49,801 nt of DNA from an uncultured Clostridia bacterium (GCA_904419945.1 CAJFTM010000008.1:1-49801), one strand, 5' to 3'; shown: positions 33,660-42,476, numbered from the stretch's first letter. Notes: generated from the letters alone by a model not told the origin. Made by a program: numbers and translations.

Positions 33660-35291
33660 ATGAACGAACGGGAGCATTCCGCTGGAGCGGACAAAGTAGA
33701 GGCGATCGCCCGCAGACATTCGCAGGACGGCGCCGCGCTCGCGCGGCGGGCGGAAGAGGAGCGCGCGGCGGCCGCCGCGCGCGTCTCGGCCGCACAGGAA
33801 AAACAGAGGGAGGAGGCAGACAGGGCCGCTCACGCGGCGGAAGAGGAGGCGGCGCGCAGAATGCACGCCGCCGAGCGGAAGGAGCGGCGCGCCGAGCGCA
33901 GGCAAAAGCGCAGGGAAAACCGTACGCCCGGTTTCGGCGGCTGGCTGGCGGCGGTCGTATCCCTGTCGGTGGCGGTGCTCGCGCTGGGCGCCATCCTGAC
34001 CGTCGGGTACTTTGACCTCGACGAGGCCCGCGGCGAGCTGACGGACGGTTACCGCCGCGCCGCGTACGAGCTCGCCGAGCGGGTGGAGGCGCTGGATACA
34101 GGCCTCGCCAAGGCGCGCGTCGCCGAGGGGGCCACGCTGCAGCGTGCGCTGACCGAAGTGCTCGTCCAGTGCGAGCTCGCCGAGCGCGATCTCGAGAGCG
34201 TCCCCGTCGACGGCGTCGACACGGCGCCGCTCGCGGCCTTTTTCAGCCGTACGGCGGACAAGTCCCGCAGCATGCTGCACAAACTGGCGGCGGGACAAGA
34301 GCTGACGCAGTCGGAGGAAGCGGAAGTGGAGCAGATGTACAGCCGCGTGGAAGAACTGCGCGAAGGGATGCAGGCGCTCACGGAGGGCGCTGCCGGCAGC
34401 GGGCCGGAAGTATTCGGCGCAGAGAGCCGCTTTATGGAGGGATTTGCGTCCCTCTCCCGCATCGCGGCGGAAGGGGAACGCCCTTCCCGCTCCGCAAAGC
34501 CCGGCTCGCAAACGGCGGACGCGCGCCGGACGGAGGGAGAACAGCGTGCGGCCGAGGGCGGGCAGCCCTCATCCGCGGAGAGCGAAGGGTCGCTCCTCGC
34601 GTCGGCGGAGGCCCTGTCCGAGCGGCAGGCGGCAGAGCGGGCACAATCGCTCTTTTCTGCTTACGGCTGCAAAGACCTGCGCATAGCGGGGAAGGCGCAG
34701 CGGCAGGGCGTCGCCTGCTTCACCGTCGAGTTCTGTGACGGCGAAGGGCGCCCGTATACGGCGCTGCTCACCGAGCGGGGAGGCTATCTCGCCTTTTTTG
34801 ACGGGCATGAAGACTGCTCCCGCCTTCGTTTTGACCGCGACGCGTGCGTTGCGTCGGCGCAAAAATTCCTTGAAAATTGCGGGTATACCGGGTTCGTGCC
34901 CGTATGGGCGAACGACGGCGGCAGCGAGTGCCGCGTCGAGTTCGTGCCCGAAGAGGAGGGCGTACTGCTCTATACCGACCGCGTCATGGTCAAAGTCTGC
35001 CGCGGGCGCGGCGAGGTGACGGGGCTGGATGCCCGCCTGTACCTGCGCAATCATAAGGAGCGCACATTTGCGGAGCCTTCGCTTTCGGAAGAGAAGGTGG
35101 AGGCGAACGCCGCGCGGCGCATGGAGCTGATCGGCGTGCGCAAAGCGCTCATCCCGGAGCAGGGGGAAGAACTGCTGTGCTGGGAGGTGCGCGGCACCAG
35201 CGGCGGCCGGCTGTATTATGCGTATGTAGACGCCTTCACGGGCGAGGCTGTGGAGATCCGCACCGCCTGCACGGACGGGATGCTGCATTAA
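33660..35291 (+). CDS. ypeB: Germination protein YpeB, with long N-terminal extension
   Basis: 543-residue partner of SleB, needed for its stability in the spore. A transmembrane helix lies at about 98-120 (WLAAVVSLSVAVLALGAILTVGY). The helical YpeB domain follows, then three PepSY-like modules toward the C-terminus (for example VACFTVEFCDGEGRPYTALLTERGGYLAFF). The first 90 residues, before the membrane helix, are a highly charged Ala/Glu/Arg coiled-coil, which makes the protein about 90 residues longer than the roughly 450 usual in the family. A second low-complexity Ser/Gly/Glu stretch lies near residues 275-315. ATG 33660 has GGAGGGAGAGG directly upstream. Confidence 0.88.
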   Translation: MNEREHSAGADKVEAIARRHSQDGAALARRAEEERAAAAARVSAAQEKQREEADRAAHAAEEEAARRMHAAERKERRAERRQKRRENRTPGFGGWLAAVVSLSVAVLALGAILTVGYFDLDEARGELTDGYRRAAYELAERVEALDTGLAKARVAEGATLQRALTEVLVQCELAERDLESVPVDGVDTAPLAAFFSRTADKSRSMLHKLAAGQELTQSEEAEVEQMYSRVEELREGMQALTEGAAGSGPEVFGAESRFMEGFASLSRIAAEGERPSRSAKPGSQTADARRTEGEQRAAEGGQPSSAESEGSLLASAEALSERQAAERAQSLFSAYGCKDLRIAGKAQRQGVACFTVEFCDGEGRPYTALLTERGGYLAFFDGHEDCSRLRFDRDACVASAQKFLENCGYTGFVPVWANDGGSECRVEFVPEEEGVLLYTDRVMVKVCRGRGEVTGLDARLYLRNHKERTFAEPSLSEEKVEANAARRMELIGVRKALIPEQGEELLCWEVRGTSGGRLYYAYVDAFTGEAVEIRTACTDGMLH

Positions 35292-35300
35292 AAATCGTCA

Positions 35301-35336
35301 ACGGGGCGGGGGAGCGCGTGCGCTCCCCCCGTTTTT
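35301..35336 (+). terminator. Terminator of the spoIIR-sleB-ypeB unit
   Basis: A GC-rich stem (ACGGGG.GGGGAGCG paired with CGCTCCCC..CCGT) is followed by TTTTTG. It lies 10 bp past the ypeB stop. Confidence 0.88.
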
Positions 35337-35359
35337 GTGCAAGATTCGGATAGGAAATG

Positions 35360-35388
35360 TTGACAATTCGCCGCAAACGAAGTATAAT
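35360..35388 (+). promoter_or_regulatory. Promoter of secB-like-fabZ
   Basis: TTGACA (35360-35365) and TATAAT (35383-35388) are 17 bp apart. The leader is about 70 nt. No recognisable FapR or FabT operator was found around it. Confidence 0.9.
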
Positions 35389-35467
35389 AATGTATGACGT
35401 AAGTTGTAAGCGCTGCGTCTCGGCACGCGCCCGTCGCGCGTAAATACGATCGCGGAGTATCAAATTT

Positions 35468-35899
35468 ATGGAAAAAACGAACTTCACTCTCAAAGGGATC
35501 CGTGCAGACGAGATGAGCTTTCGGCTCAACGCCGTCCGCGCGCAGAACGGAACGAAGATGGAACTCAAACCCACCTTTTCGCGCAAGGTGCGCCGTGCAG
35601 TGGAAAACGAAAAGATCTGCTTCGTGACGCTGACCGTGAAGATCGAAAAGACGGAAGATCAGCCCAAACCCTTTGATTTGTGCGTCTCTTATACGGGCGT
35701 GTTTGAGTCGGATGCGTCGACGGAAGCGGAAAAGCGCGCCGTCGTCATCGCGGGCACCTCTCTGCTGTACCCATACCTGCGCGCCGCCGTCACCACGCTG
35801 ACGACCGCCGCTCTCTCCTCCCCCCTCGTGCTGCCCGTCATCAACGGGCCGCTCTTCCCCGAAGACCGCGAGCCCGCCTCCGGCGAAATGTTCAGCTGA
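35468..35899 (+). CDS. SecB-like chaperone
   Basis: 143 residues with the SecB fold signature. An N-terminal strand FTLKGIRADEMSFRL is followed by FVTLTVKIEKTEDQPKPFDLCVSYTGVFE and the C-terminal block LYPYLRAAVTTLTTAALSSPLVLPVING, which lines up with [27 protein letters not shown] of E. coli SecB. SecB-like proteins in Firmicutes may serve export or stress-related roles; the client here is unknown. ATG 35468 has GGAG 10 nt upstream. It lies 14 bp before fabZ and shares its promoter, so it is tied to the fatty-acid locus. Confidence 0.75.
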   Translation: MEKTNFTLKGIRADEMSFRLNAVRAQNGTKMELKPTFSRKVRRAVENEKICFVTLTVKIEKTEDQPKPFDLCVSYTGVFESDASTEAEKRAVVIAGTSLLYPYLRAAVTTLTTAALSSPLVLPVINGPLFPEDREPASGEMFS

Positions 35900-35913
35900 G
35901 AGGTCGCGCGGCT

Positions 35914-36342
35914 ATGGACAGAGAGCAGATCAAACAGATCCTTCCGCACCGCGAGCCCATGCTCCTCTTGGACGAGGTCGAGCTCACCGAGGAGGACGGT
36001 CAGCCCGTCTCCGTCGGCAGGTATACCGTTCGCGGCGACGAGTTCTTTTTGCAGGGGCACTTTCCCGGCAATCCCATTGTCCCCGGCGTGATCCAGTGCG
36101 AGATGATCGCCCAGTCGGCGGTCGCCCTCCTGCCGGACACCAAGGGCGCCGTCCCCATGTATACGGGGCTGAACAACGTTAAATTCAAACACCCCCTCCT
36201 TCCCGGAGATACCGCCGTCATGACGGTGCATCTCACCGCGCGCAAAGGCATCTTCTGCTTTGCCAAGGGCAAGCTCGAGGCGAACGGCAAGCTGTGCACC
36301 AGCGCAGAGTTTTCGTTTGCCATCGTCCCGCAGCGCACGTAA
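35914..36342 (+). CDS. fabZ: 3-hydroxyacyl-ACP dehydratase FabZ
   Basis: 142-residue hot-dog-fold enzyme that removes water from 3-hydroxyacyl-ACP in each cycle of chain elongation. The active-site block GHFPGNPIVPGVIQCEMIAQ supplies His49 and Glu63. The N-terminus QIKQILPHREPMLLLDEVE and later NNVKFKHPLLPGD are also typical. In many Firmicutes fabZ lies between accB and accC; here it heads the region, and the accB-accC gap is filled with repeats. A terminator follows, so fabZ is on a separate transcript from fabH. Confidence 0.93.
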   Translation: MDREQIKQILPHREPMLLLDEVELTEEDGQPVSVGRYTVRGDEFFLQGHFPGNPIVPGVIQCEMIAQSAVALLPDTKGAVPMYTGLNNVKFKHPLLPGDTAVMTVHLTARKGIFCFAKGKLEANGKLCTSAEFSFAIVPQRT

Positions 36343-36362
36343 AAGGGCGGGGTGTGGCGGAA

Positions 36363-36399
36363 AAGCGCGCCCGCAGACCGGGCGCGCGCTTTGCTTTTT
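36363..36399 (+). terminator. Terminator after fabZ
   Basis: A stem AGCGCGCCCG/CGGGCGCGCGCT is followed by TTGCTTTTT. It separates secB-like-fabZ from the fabH operon. Confidence 0.85.
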
Positions 36400-36452
36400 G
36401 CGCCAAAACCGCATGCAGGGGCCCCATTCTCCGCGATTTTTCGCAATATGGC

Positions 36453-36481
36453 TTGACTATGCGGGCCGAATTTACTATAAT
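36453..36481 (+). promoter_or_regulatory. Promoter of the fabH operon
   Basis: TTGACT (36453-36458) and TATAAT (36476-36481) are 17 bp apart. A leader of about 105 nt precedes fabH. Confidence 0.88.
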
Positions 36482-36502
36482 AGAGTTAAAAACGGAGGGG
36501 AT

Positions 36503-36580
36503 TTGGTCAAAGATCTCCCTTTCCTTTACCCCCGGGCCGCACGCGATCTTGCGCCTTCACCCGGCGGCAAGATATTGTAA
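36503..36580 (+). CDS. Possible 25-codon leader peptide upstream of fabH
   Basis: Within the fabH leader, TTG 36503 follows GGAGGGG closely and opens a short frame (MVKDLPFLYPRAARDL...) that stops at 36580, 12 bp before the fabH start. The ribosome site is only 2-4 nt from the start codon, closer than usual. It may be a translated leader peptide, or chance. No stalling motif is obvious. Confidence 0.25.
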   Translation: MVKDLPFLYPRAARDLAPSPGGKIL

Positions 36581-36592
36581 ACGGAGTTTCGT

Positions 36593-37555
36593 ATGTCATT
36601 TTATGTAGCGGGTACGGGCAGCGCGCTGCCCGAAAAGGTCGTCTCCAACGACGATCTCGCTCAATTTCTCGATACGTCTGACGAGTGGATCGTTTCCCGT
36701 ACGGGCATCCGCCGCAGGCATGTGCTCACGCACGAGAGCCTTACCGACCTCGCGGTCGCGTCCGCCAAGATCGCTTTGGAGGATGCCGGCGCGGAAGCGT
36801 CGGAGATCGACCTTATCCTCTGCGCCACGATGCGCGCGGATACCGTTACTCCTTCGCTCGCCTGTGCCGTCGGCGAGGCGATCGGCACTTCTGCGCCCGC
36901 CTTTGATATCAACGCCGCCTGTGTAGGCGTGCTTTACTGCATGGAGATCGCGGATTCGTTCATCGTCTCCGGCAGGGCTAAAACGGTGCTCGTCATCTCG
37001 GGGGAGGCGATGAGCAAGTTGGTCGATTGGACGGACCGCTCCACCTGCGTCCTCTTCGGAGACGGCGCGGGCGCCATGCTCCTGCGCGCGGGGGAGGGCC
37101 GTTTGGCGGGCGAGCTGTCCACCCGGCCGGATACGCACGCCATCCGCATGCCCAACATTGAGGGGAACAGCCCGTATAACCGGATCGAGCAGGAAAAGCT
37201 CGCCCTACAGATGGACGGGGGCGAAGTCTATAAATTTGCCGTCAATGCCATGGGCCGCAATATCGAGGAGGTCTGCTCTATGGCCGGGCTCACGCCCGCC
37301 GACATCGACTGGTACCTCCCGCATCAGGCGAACGTGCGCATCATCGACGCCAGCCTGAAAAAATTCAAGATCGATAAGAGCAAGGTGCTGCTCAACATCG
37401 CCGAATGCGGCAATATGAGCGCGACTTCTGTCATGGTCCTTTTGGACGAATATGCAAAGAAGGGCACCTTTCACTGCGGAGACAAGCTGCTGCTAGTCGC
37501 CTTCGGAGGAGGGCTGACGAGCGGCGCCGTCATCATAGAATGGAAAAAGAATTAA
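36593..37555 (+). CDS. fabH: 3-oxoacyl-ACP synthase III
   Basis: 320-residue enzyme that starts fatty-acid synthesis by joining acetyl-CoA (or a branched acyl-CoA) to malonyl-ACP. The Cys-His-Asn triad is intact: Cys110 in INAACVGVLY, His244 in LPHQAN and Asn274 in CGNMSATS. The C-terminus VAFGGGLTSGAVIIEW is typical. ATG 36593 has CGGAG upstream. It is the first gene of fabH-acpP-fabK-fabD-fabG-fabF-accBCDA, with only 16 bp to acpP. Confidence 0.95.
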   Translation: MSFYVAGTGSALPEKVVSNDDLAQFLDTSDEWIVSRTGIRRRHVLTHESLTDLAVASAKIALEDAGAEASEIDLILCATMRADTVTPSLACAVGEAIGTSAPAFDINAACVGVLYCMEIADSFIVSGRAKTVLVISGEAMSKLVDWTDRSTCVLFGDGAGAMLLRAGEGRLAGELSTRPDTHAIRMPNIEGNSPYNRIEQEKLALQMDGGEVYKFAVNAMGRNIEEVCSMAGLTPADIDWYLPHQANVRIIDASLKKFKIDKSKVLLNIAECGNMSATSVMVLLDEYAKKGTFHCGDKLLLVAFGGGLTSGAVIIEWKKN

Positions 37556-37571
37556 AAGGAGAATCAACATT

Positions 37572-37805
37572 ATGACCACGTTGGAAAAATTGAAGGAGAT
37601 CCTCAGCGAGTGCAAGGGCGAGGATCTGGAGATCACCCCCGAGACCACGTTCGACTCCCTCGAGTTCGACTCCCTCGACAAGGTGGACATCGTCATGCAG
37701 ATCGAAGAGGCATATGACATTTCCCTCGGCGACAATATGCAGCTCTCCACCATCGGCGAACTGGTCGCAAAGATCGACGAAGCGGTCGCCGCCAAGAACA
37801 ACTGA
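37572..37805 (+). CDS. acpP: Acyl carrier protein
   Basis: 77-residue acidic helical carrier. The phosphopantetheine attachment site is Ser34 in EFDSLDKVDIVMQIEE. It carries growing acyl chains as thioesters between the enzymes encoded around it. A ribosome site AAAGGAG lies before ATG 37572; 16 bp separate it from fabH and 14 bp from fabK. Confidence 0.95.
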   Translation: MTTLEKLKEILSECKGEDLEITPETTFDSLEFDSLDKVDIVMQIEEAYDISLGDNMQLSTIGELVAKIDEAVAAKNN

Positions 37806-37819
37806 GCAAAGGCGCCGAC

Positions 37820-38761
37820 ATGCAGACAAAACTGACCAAACTGCTGGGGATCCGGCACCCGATCATCCAGGGCGGCATGGCGTGGATCGCCGACGCTTCC
37901 CTGGCAAGCGCCGTTTCCAATGCGGGCGGCCTGGGCATCATCTCGGCGATGAATGCCGGAGCCGACTGGGTGCGCGAAGAGATCCATAAATGCCGCGCGA
38001 TGACGGATCAGCCCTTCGGCGTGAATATCATGCTGATGAGCCCGCACGTGGAAGAGGTGGCTGAGATGGTCGCCGAAGAAAAGGTACCCGTCGTCACGAC
38101 GGGTGCGGGCAACCCCTCCCGCTTTGTAAAAATGTGGAAGGAGGCGGGCATCAAGATCCTGCCCGTGGTCGCATCCACGGCGCTCGCAAAGATGGTCGAG
38201 CGCGCCGGCGTCGATGCCGTGATCGCCGAGGGCGGAGAGAGCGGCGGCCACGTGGGCGACCTGACCACCATGGCGCTCGTCCCGCAGGTCGTGGACGCGG
38301 TGCACATTCCCGTCGTTGCGGCGGGCGGCATCGGCGACGGCCGCGGCATGGTCGCGGCGTTCGCACTGGGCGCCTGCGGCGTGCAGATGGGGACGCGCTT
38401 CCTCGTTGCGGACGAATGCACCGTTTCCGACGAATATAAAAAGAAAGTTCTCGCCGCGAAGGATATCTCCACGGCGGTCACAGGGCGCCGTCTGGGGCAC
38501 CCCGTCCGTGCCATCAAAAACTCGTACATGAACGCCTACGCCAAGCTGGAGGCGGATTCCAACGTTCCCGACGAAGAGCTCGAACAGTTCGGCGTCGGCT
38601 CGCTGCGCCTCGCGGCAAAAGAGGGGGATGCCGAGCACGGCTGCTTCCTCGCCGGGCAGATCGCCGGGATGGTCAAAAAGTGCCAGCCGGCCAAGGAGAT
38701 CGTCGACGAAGTGATGGCGCAGGCAGAAAAGATGATGGAGGGCGTCCGATGGGACGTGTAG
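37820..38761 (+). CDS. fabK: Enoyl-ACP reductase II (FMN-dependent)
   Basis: 313-residue TIM-barrel flavoprotein of the nitronate monooxygenase/FabK family, which performs the last reduction of each elongation cycle with NAD(P)H and FMN. Family landmarks are IRHPIIQGGMAWIADASLASAVSNAGGLGII, GVNIMLMSP, EGGESGGHVGDLTT and PVVAAGGIGDGRG. No fabI is present in the operon. The gene overlaps fabD by 13 nt, indicating coupled translation. Confidence 0.94.
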   Translation: MQTKLTKLLGIRHPIIQGGMAWIADASLASAVSNAGGLGIISAMNAGADWVREEIHKCRAMTDQPFGVNIMLMSPHVEEVAEMVAEEKVPVVTTGAGNPSRFVKMWKEAGIKILPVVASTALAKMVERAGVDAVIAEGGESGGHVGDLTTMALVPQVVDAVHIPVVAAGGIGDGRGMVAAFALGACGVQMGTRFLVADECTVSDEYKKKVLAAKDISTAVTGRRLGHPVRAIKNSYMNAYAKLEADSNVPDEELEQFGVGSLRLAAKEGDAEHGCFLAGQIAGMVKKCQPAKEIVDEVMAQAEKMMEGVRWDV

Positions 38762-39585
38762 CCTTCCTCTTCGCCGGCCAGGGCGCGCAGGTCCCCGGCA
38801 TGGCGTCGGACGTCAAGGACCTGCCCAAAGTACAAAAACTTTTTTCCGTCGCCGAGGCGATCCGTCCCGGCATCGTCGAAAAAATGCTCGGCGGTACGCA
38901 GGAGGAACTCAACCGCACGCTGCTCACCCAGCCGACCATGTTCCTCGCCGACCTCGCCTATGCGTACGCAAAGGAAGAGGAATTCGGTGCGCCCGCGTGC
39001 GCCTGCGGCTTTTCCGTCGGGGAAGTGCCCGCCCTCTGTTTTGCGGGCATGCTCTCGGAGGAGGATGCCTTCCGCGCCATCGTTAAGCGCGCGGAACTGA
39101 TGGAGGCGTACACTGCCCGCGTTCCCGGCTGCATGATCGCCTGCGTCAAGCTTCCCGCCGACAAGGTCGAGGCGCTGTGCGACGGCGTCAATACCCACCC
39201 CGCCAACTATAACGGCGCATTGCAGACGGTCGTCGCCTGCCGCGCGGAGGCGGAGGCCGAATTTTCCGCCAAAGTGAAGGAGGCCGGCGGCCGCGCGATG
39301 AAGCTGCGCGTCTCCGGCATGTTCCATTGCCCCGAGCTCGCGCCCGAAGCGGAGGAGTTTGAGGCGTTTTTACATACGCTCTCCTGGCAAAAGCCCCGTC
39401 TGCCCGTCTATGCCAACCTTACGGCGCAGCCGTATGAAGGGGATTTTGCACATACGCTCGCTCTGCAGATGCGCTCGCCGGTGCGCTTCACCGCCACCGT
39501 CGCCCATATGCGCGCGGATGGCGTCGATGAATTTGTCGAGGTCGGCCCCGGCAAGGTGCTGACCGGCCTGGTACAGCGGGGGTAA
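38749..39585 (+). CDS. fabD: Malonyl-CoA:ACP transacylase
   Basis: 278-residue transferase that loads malonyl groups on ACP. The N-terminal FLFAGQGAQVPGMA, LLTQPTMFLADLA, RAELMEA (Arg114) and the catalytic-His region SGMFHCPEL (His193) are present. The nucleophile motif reads CGFSVGE (Ser89), with Phe where most FabD proteins have His (GHSxGE), and FHCP replaces the common FHS. It is also shorter than the usual 300-310 residues. ATG 38749 has GGAGGG 6 nt upstream and lies inside fabK. A repeat-bearing gap of 232 bp follows. Confidence 0.92.
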   Translation: MGRVAFLFAGQGAQVPGMASDVKDLPKVQKLFSVAEAIRPGIVEKMLGGTQEELNRTLLTQPTMFLADLAYAYAKEEEFGAPACACGFSVGEVPALCFAGMLSEEDAFRAIVKRAELMEAYTARVPGCMIACVKLPADKVEALCDGVNTHPANYNGALQTVVACRAEAEAEFSAKVKEAGGRAMKLRVSGMFHCPELAPEAEEFEAFLHTLSWQKPRLPVYANLTAQPYEGDFAHTLALQMRSPVRFTATVAHMRADGVDEFVEVGPGKVLTGLVQRG

Positions 39586-39593
39586 ACAGCATC

Positions 39594-39790
39594 CGCGAAA
39601 AACTCAGCCAGCGGAAGCCTGCGGTTTACAGGAAAACCCGGGCGGCTTTCTCCTGCGGCAGCCGGTTTAAGGCGCATATATTGGGATGGCGCCGCCGCTT
39701 CGCCCCTTCTGTAAGGCAAGGGGTCGCCGGGCAGGGCTGCACTGCGGAAAAGTATGATTTTCCCGGTGCGAAAAATGATTTCAAACTTCT
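39594..39790. repeat. Intergenic structured repeat, copy G (fabD-fabG gap)
   Basis: The gap 39586-39817 holds GCGAAAAACTCAGCCAGCGG, then AAGCCTGCGG, related to the inverted repeat of the copy at 17293, then GCGGCAGCCGG and GAAAAGTATGATTTTCC (about 39746), matching the AAAAGTGTGATTTT motif of other copies. It is a decayed copy. Confidence 0.5.
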
Positions 39791-39817
39791 TGCAAATAGC
39801 GTGAGGAGGTTTTTGTA

Positions 39818-40555
39818 ATGGAAAACAGAGTTGCGCTCATCACGGGCGCGGGCCGGGGGATCGGCGCGCAGATCGCGCGTACCCTCGCGGCCGAACACAT
39901 CGATATTGCCGTCGTCGATTACGGCGAACAGGCAGCCGCGCAGGAAACATTGGATGCGCTCGCCTCGATGGGCGTTGCCGTGCGCTATTATCAGTGCGAC
40001 GTCTCCGATTTCGCCGCCGCCAAGGCGGTCGCCGACGCCGTCGTCAGGGATTTCGGCAAGATCGACATCCTCATCAACAATGCGGGCGTCACGGCCGATA
40101 AGCTCATTCTGCGCATGGACGAGTCCGACTGGGACCGCGTCCTCAACATCAACCTGAAGGGCTGCTTCAATATGATCAAGCACGTCACGCCGCACATGAT
40201 GCGCAAGCGCTACGGCCGCATCGTCTCGATCAGCTCGGTCGTCGGGCTGATGGGCAACGCCGGCCAGGCAAACTATGCCGCATCGAAAGCGGGCATCATC
40301 GGCTTGACGAAGACGGTCGCCAAGGAATTCGGCGCGCGCGGGATCACCGCAAACGCCGTCGCGCCCGGCTTTATCAAAACGGCCATGACCGATGCCCTGA
40401 GCGACGAACAGAAGCAGGCGATGCACAAGCTCATCCCGCTCGGCACGCTGGGCGAAACGCAGGATATTGCCAATGCGGTCAAATTCCTCGTCTCGGACGA
40501 CGCGCGCTACATCACCGGCGTCGTCCTTAAAGTGGACGGGGGGATGTATATCTAA
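39818..40555 (+). CDS. fabG: 3-oxoacyl-ACP reductase
   Basis: 245-residue short-chain dehydrogenase that reduces 3-oxoacyl-ACP with NADPH. The nucleotide-binding ITGAGRGIG (8-16), NNAG (87-90), catalytic Ser140, Tyr153 and Lys157 (NYAASK) and the C-terminal ITGVVLKVDGGMYI are all intact. ATG 39818 has GAGGAGG upstream. Structured repeats flank the gene on both sides, an unusual break in an otherwise tight operon. Confidence 0.95.
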   Translation: MENRVALITGAGRGIGAQIARTLAAEHIDIAVVDYGEQAAAQETLDALASMGVAVRYYQCDVSDFAAAKAVADAVVRDFGKIDILINNAGVTADKLILRMDESDWDRVLNINLKGCFNMIKHVTPHMMRKRYGRIVSISSVVGLMGNAGQANYAASKAGIIGLTKTVAKEFGARGITANAVAPGFIKTAMTDALSDEQKQAMHKLIPLGTLGETQDIANAVKFLVSDDARYITGVVLKVDGGMYI

Positions 40556-40565
40556 AATATTTCTC

Positions 40566-40819
40566 ACGATTTGTTTCAAGTTGATGAAACAAATCGTCGA
40601 GAGGGGAGGGCGCTGCCCTCTGTGCCGCGCTTTTTTGGGCACACGTTCAAGAATGCGCGGCACATTCACCCGCCGAGGTCGCAGGAGTGCGGCCTCGGCG
40701 GGTGAAGCCGCGGCATTTCTCAACGGTGTGCCCGTAAAGATGCTGCGGCGAGGGGAAAGCCGTTCGGGTTTTCCCTCAACTCACGATTTTTTCTTTTGTC
40801 AGCTCCAAAGAAAAAGCGT
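40566..40819. repeat. Intergenic structured repeat, copy C: 254-bp near-palindrome (fabG-fabF gap)
   Basis: Both ends are hairpins: a perfect 13-bp stem with loop AGTTGA (40566-40578 with 40585-40597) and an imperfect stem with loop TCAGCT (about 40786-40819), so the loop motif is inverted end to end. In the middle a 14-bp stem TTCACCCGCCGAGG/CCTCGGCGGGTGAA (40665-40678 with 40693-40706) is flanked by further pairs, including GGGCACAC at 40637 with GTGTGCCC at 40716. The whole 295-bp gap is this element. Confidence 0.7.
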
Positions 40820-40850
40820 GAACAAATATCGAAGGAGATCTGTCTGGATT

Positions 40851-41997
40851 ATGGAAAAGAGAGTCGTCGTGACCGGCCTCGGGGCCGTCACGCCCTTGGG
40901 CAACGACGTAAAAACGACTTGGGAGAACATGAAAAAAGGCGTCTGCGGCATCGATACGGTGACCAAGTTTGACGCTTCCGGCTATAAATGCACGTTTGCA
41001 GGCGAGGTGCGCGGGTTTGACCCCACGCTCTATATGCCCAAAGGAGAGGTCCGCAAGACAGATTTGTATTGCCAGTATGCCGTCGCCGCGGCGACGCAGG
41101 CGTATGAGGACAGCGGCCTCACCGCCGACGGCGTCGCTCCCGATCGCTTTGGCGTCTATATCGGTTCGGGCATCGGCGGCATCCAAACGCTCGTTACCGA
41201 GCATACAAAACTGATCGAAAAGGGCCCGGGGCGCATTTCGCCCTTCTTCGTCCCGATGATGATATCGAACATCGCGTCGGGTACGGTGGCCATCAAATAT
41301 CATGCGCAGGGGCCGAACATCGGCATCGTCACGGCCTGCGCCACGTCCACGAACAGCATCGGCGAGGCGTATCGCGCCATCAAACACGGCTATGCCGATG
41401 TCATGCTCGCCGGCGGCAGCGAGGCGGCCATCACGCCGCTGTGCTTTGCCGATGGGCGAGGGCGGCGCTGTCGTCCTGCTCGAGGAATACGAGCACGCCA
41501 AGGCGCGCGGCGCAAAGATCTATGCCGAGCTCGCCGGCTACGGCTGCACCAACGATGCGTACCACATGACCGCGCCCGATCCGGAGGCGACCGCTTCCGC
41601 GCGTGCGGTCGAGCTGGCCGTCAGGGAGGCGGGTATCGAGGCGGGCCGCGGCGTGTACGTCAACGCACACGGCACCGGCACGCCGCTCAACGATAAGACG
41701 GAGACGCGCATGCTGAAAAAAGTATTCGGCGACGGCGCCTATGCGCTGCACGTTTCGTCCACCAAGTCGATGACCGGCCATATGCTGGGCGCGGCGGGCG
41801 GCGTCGAGGCGATCGCCTCCGTGCTCGCGCTGTATGAGGGCGTCGTACCTCCCACCATCAATTACCGCGTCAAAGACGAGGAGTGCGACCTCGACATCAC
41901 CCCCAACGAGGCAGTTTCCGCTCCGCTTACGTCGGCGCTGTCCACATCGCTCGGGTTCGGCGGGCACAACGGCTGCCTCGCTTTCCGCAAGGTATAA
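40851..41997 (+). pseudogene. fabF: 3-oxoacyl-ACP synthase II, broken by an internal frame-shifting deletion
   Basis: FabF condenses malonyl-ACP with growing chains. The first 200 residues are normal, up to AAITPLCFA, with Cys163 in TACATSTNSIGEAYR. At 41450/41452 the frame changes, and family sequence resumes in another frame with MGEGGAVVLLEEYEHAKARG through NAHGTGTPLNDKTET, STKSMTGHMLGAAGG and LGFGGHNGCLAF. By comparison with FabF, about 30 codons (the AGF...RPFDxxRDGFV region) are missing, and the net loss is not a multiple of three. Translation from ATG 40851 would run in a wrong frame to a stop at 41696. Both halves are otherwise clean, so the event is recent or an assembly error. AAGGAG lies about 13 nt before the ATG. 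Confidence 0.88.
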
Positions 41998-42026
41998 GCG
42001 ATCGTTTTGAAAAGAAGGAGTTATCT

Positions 42027-42476
<450 letters not shown>

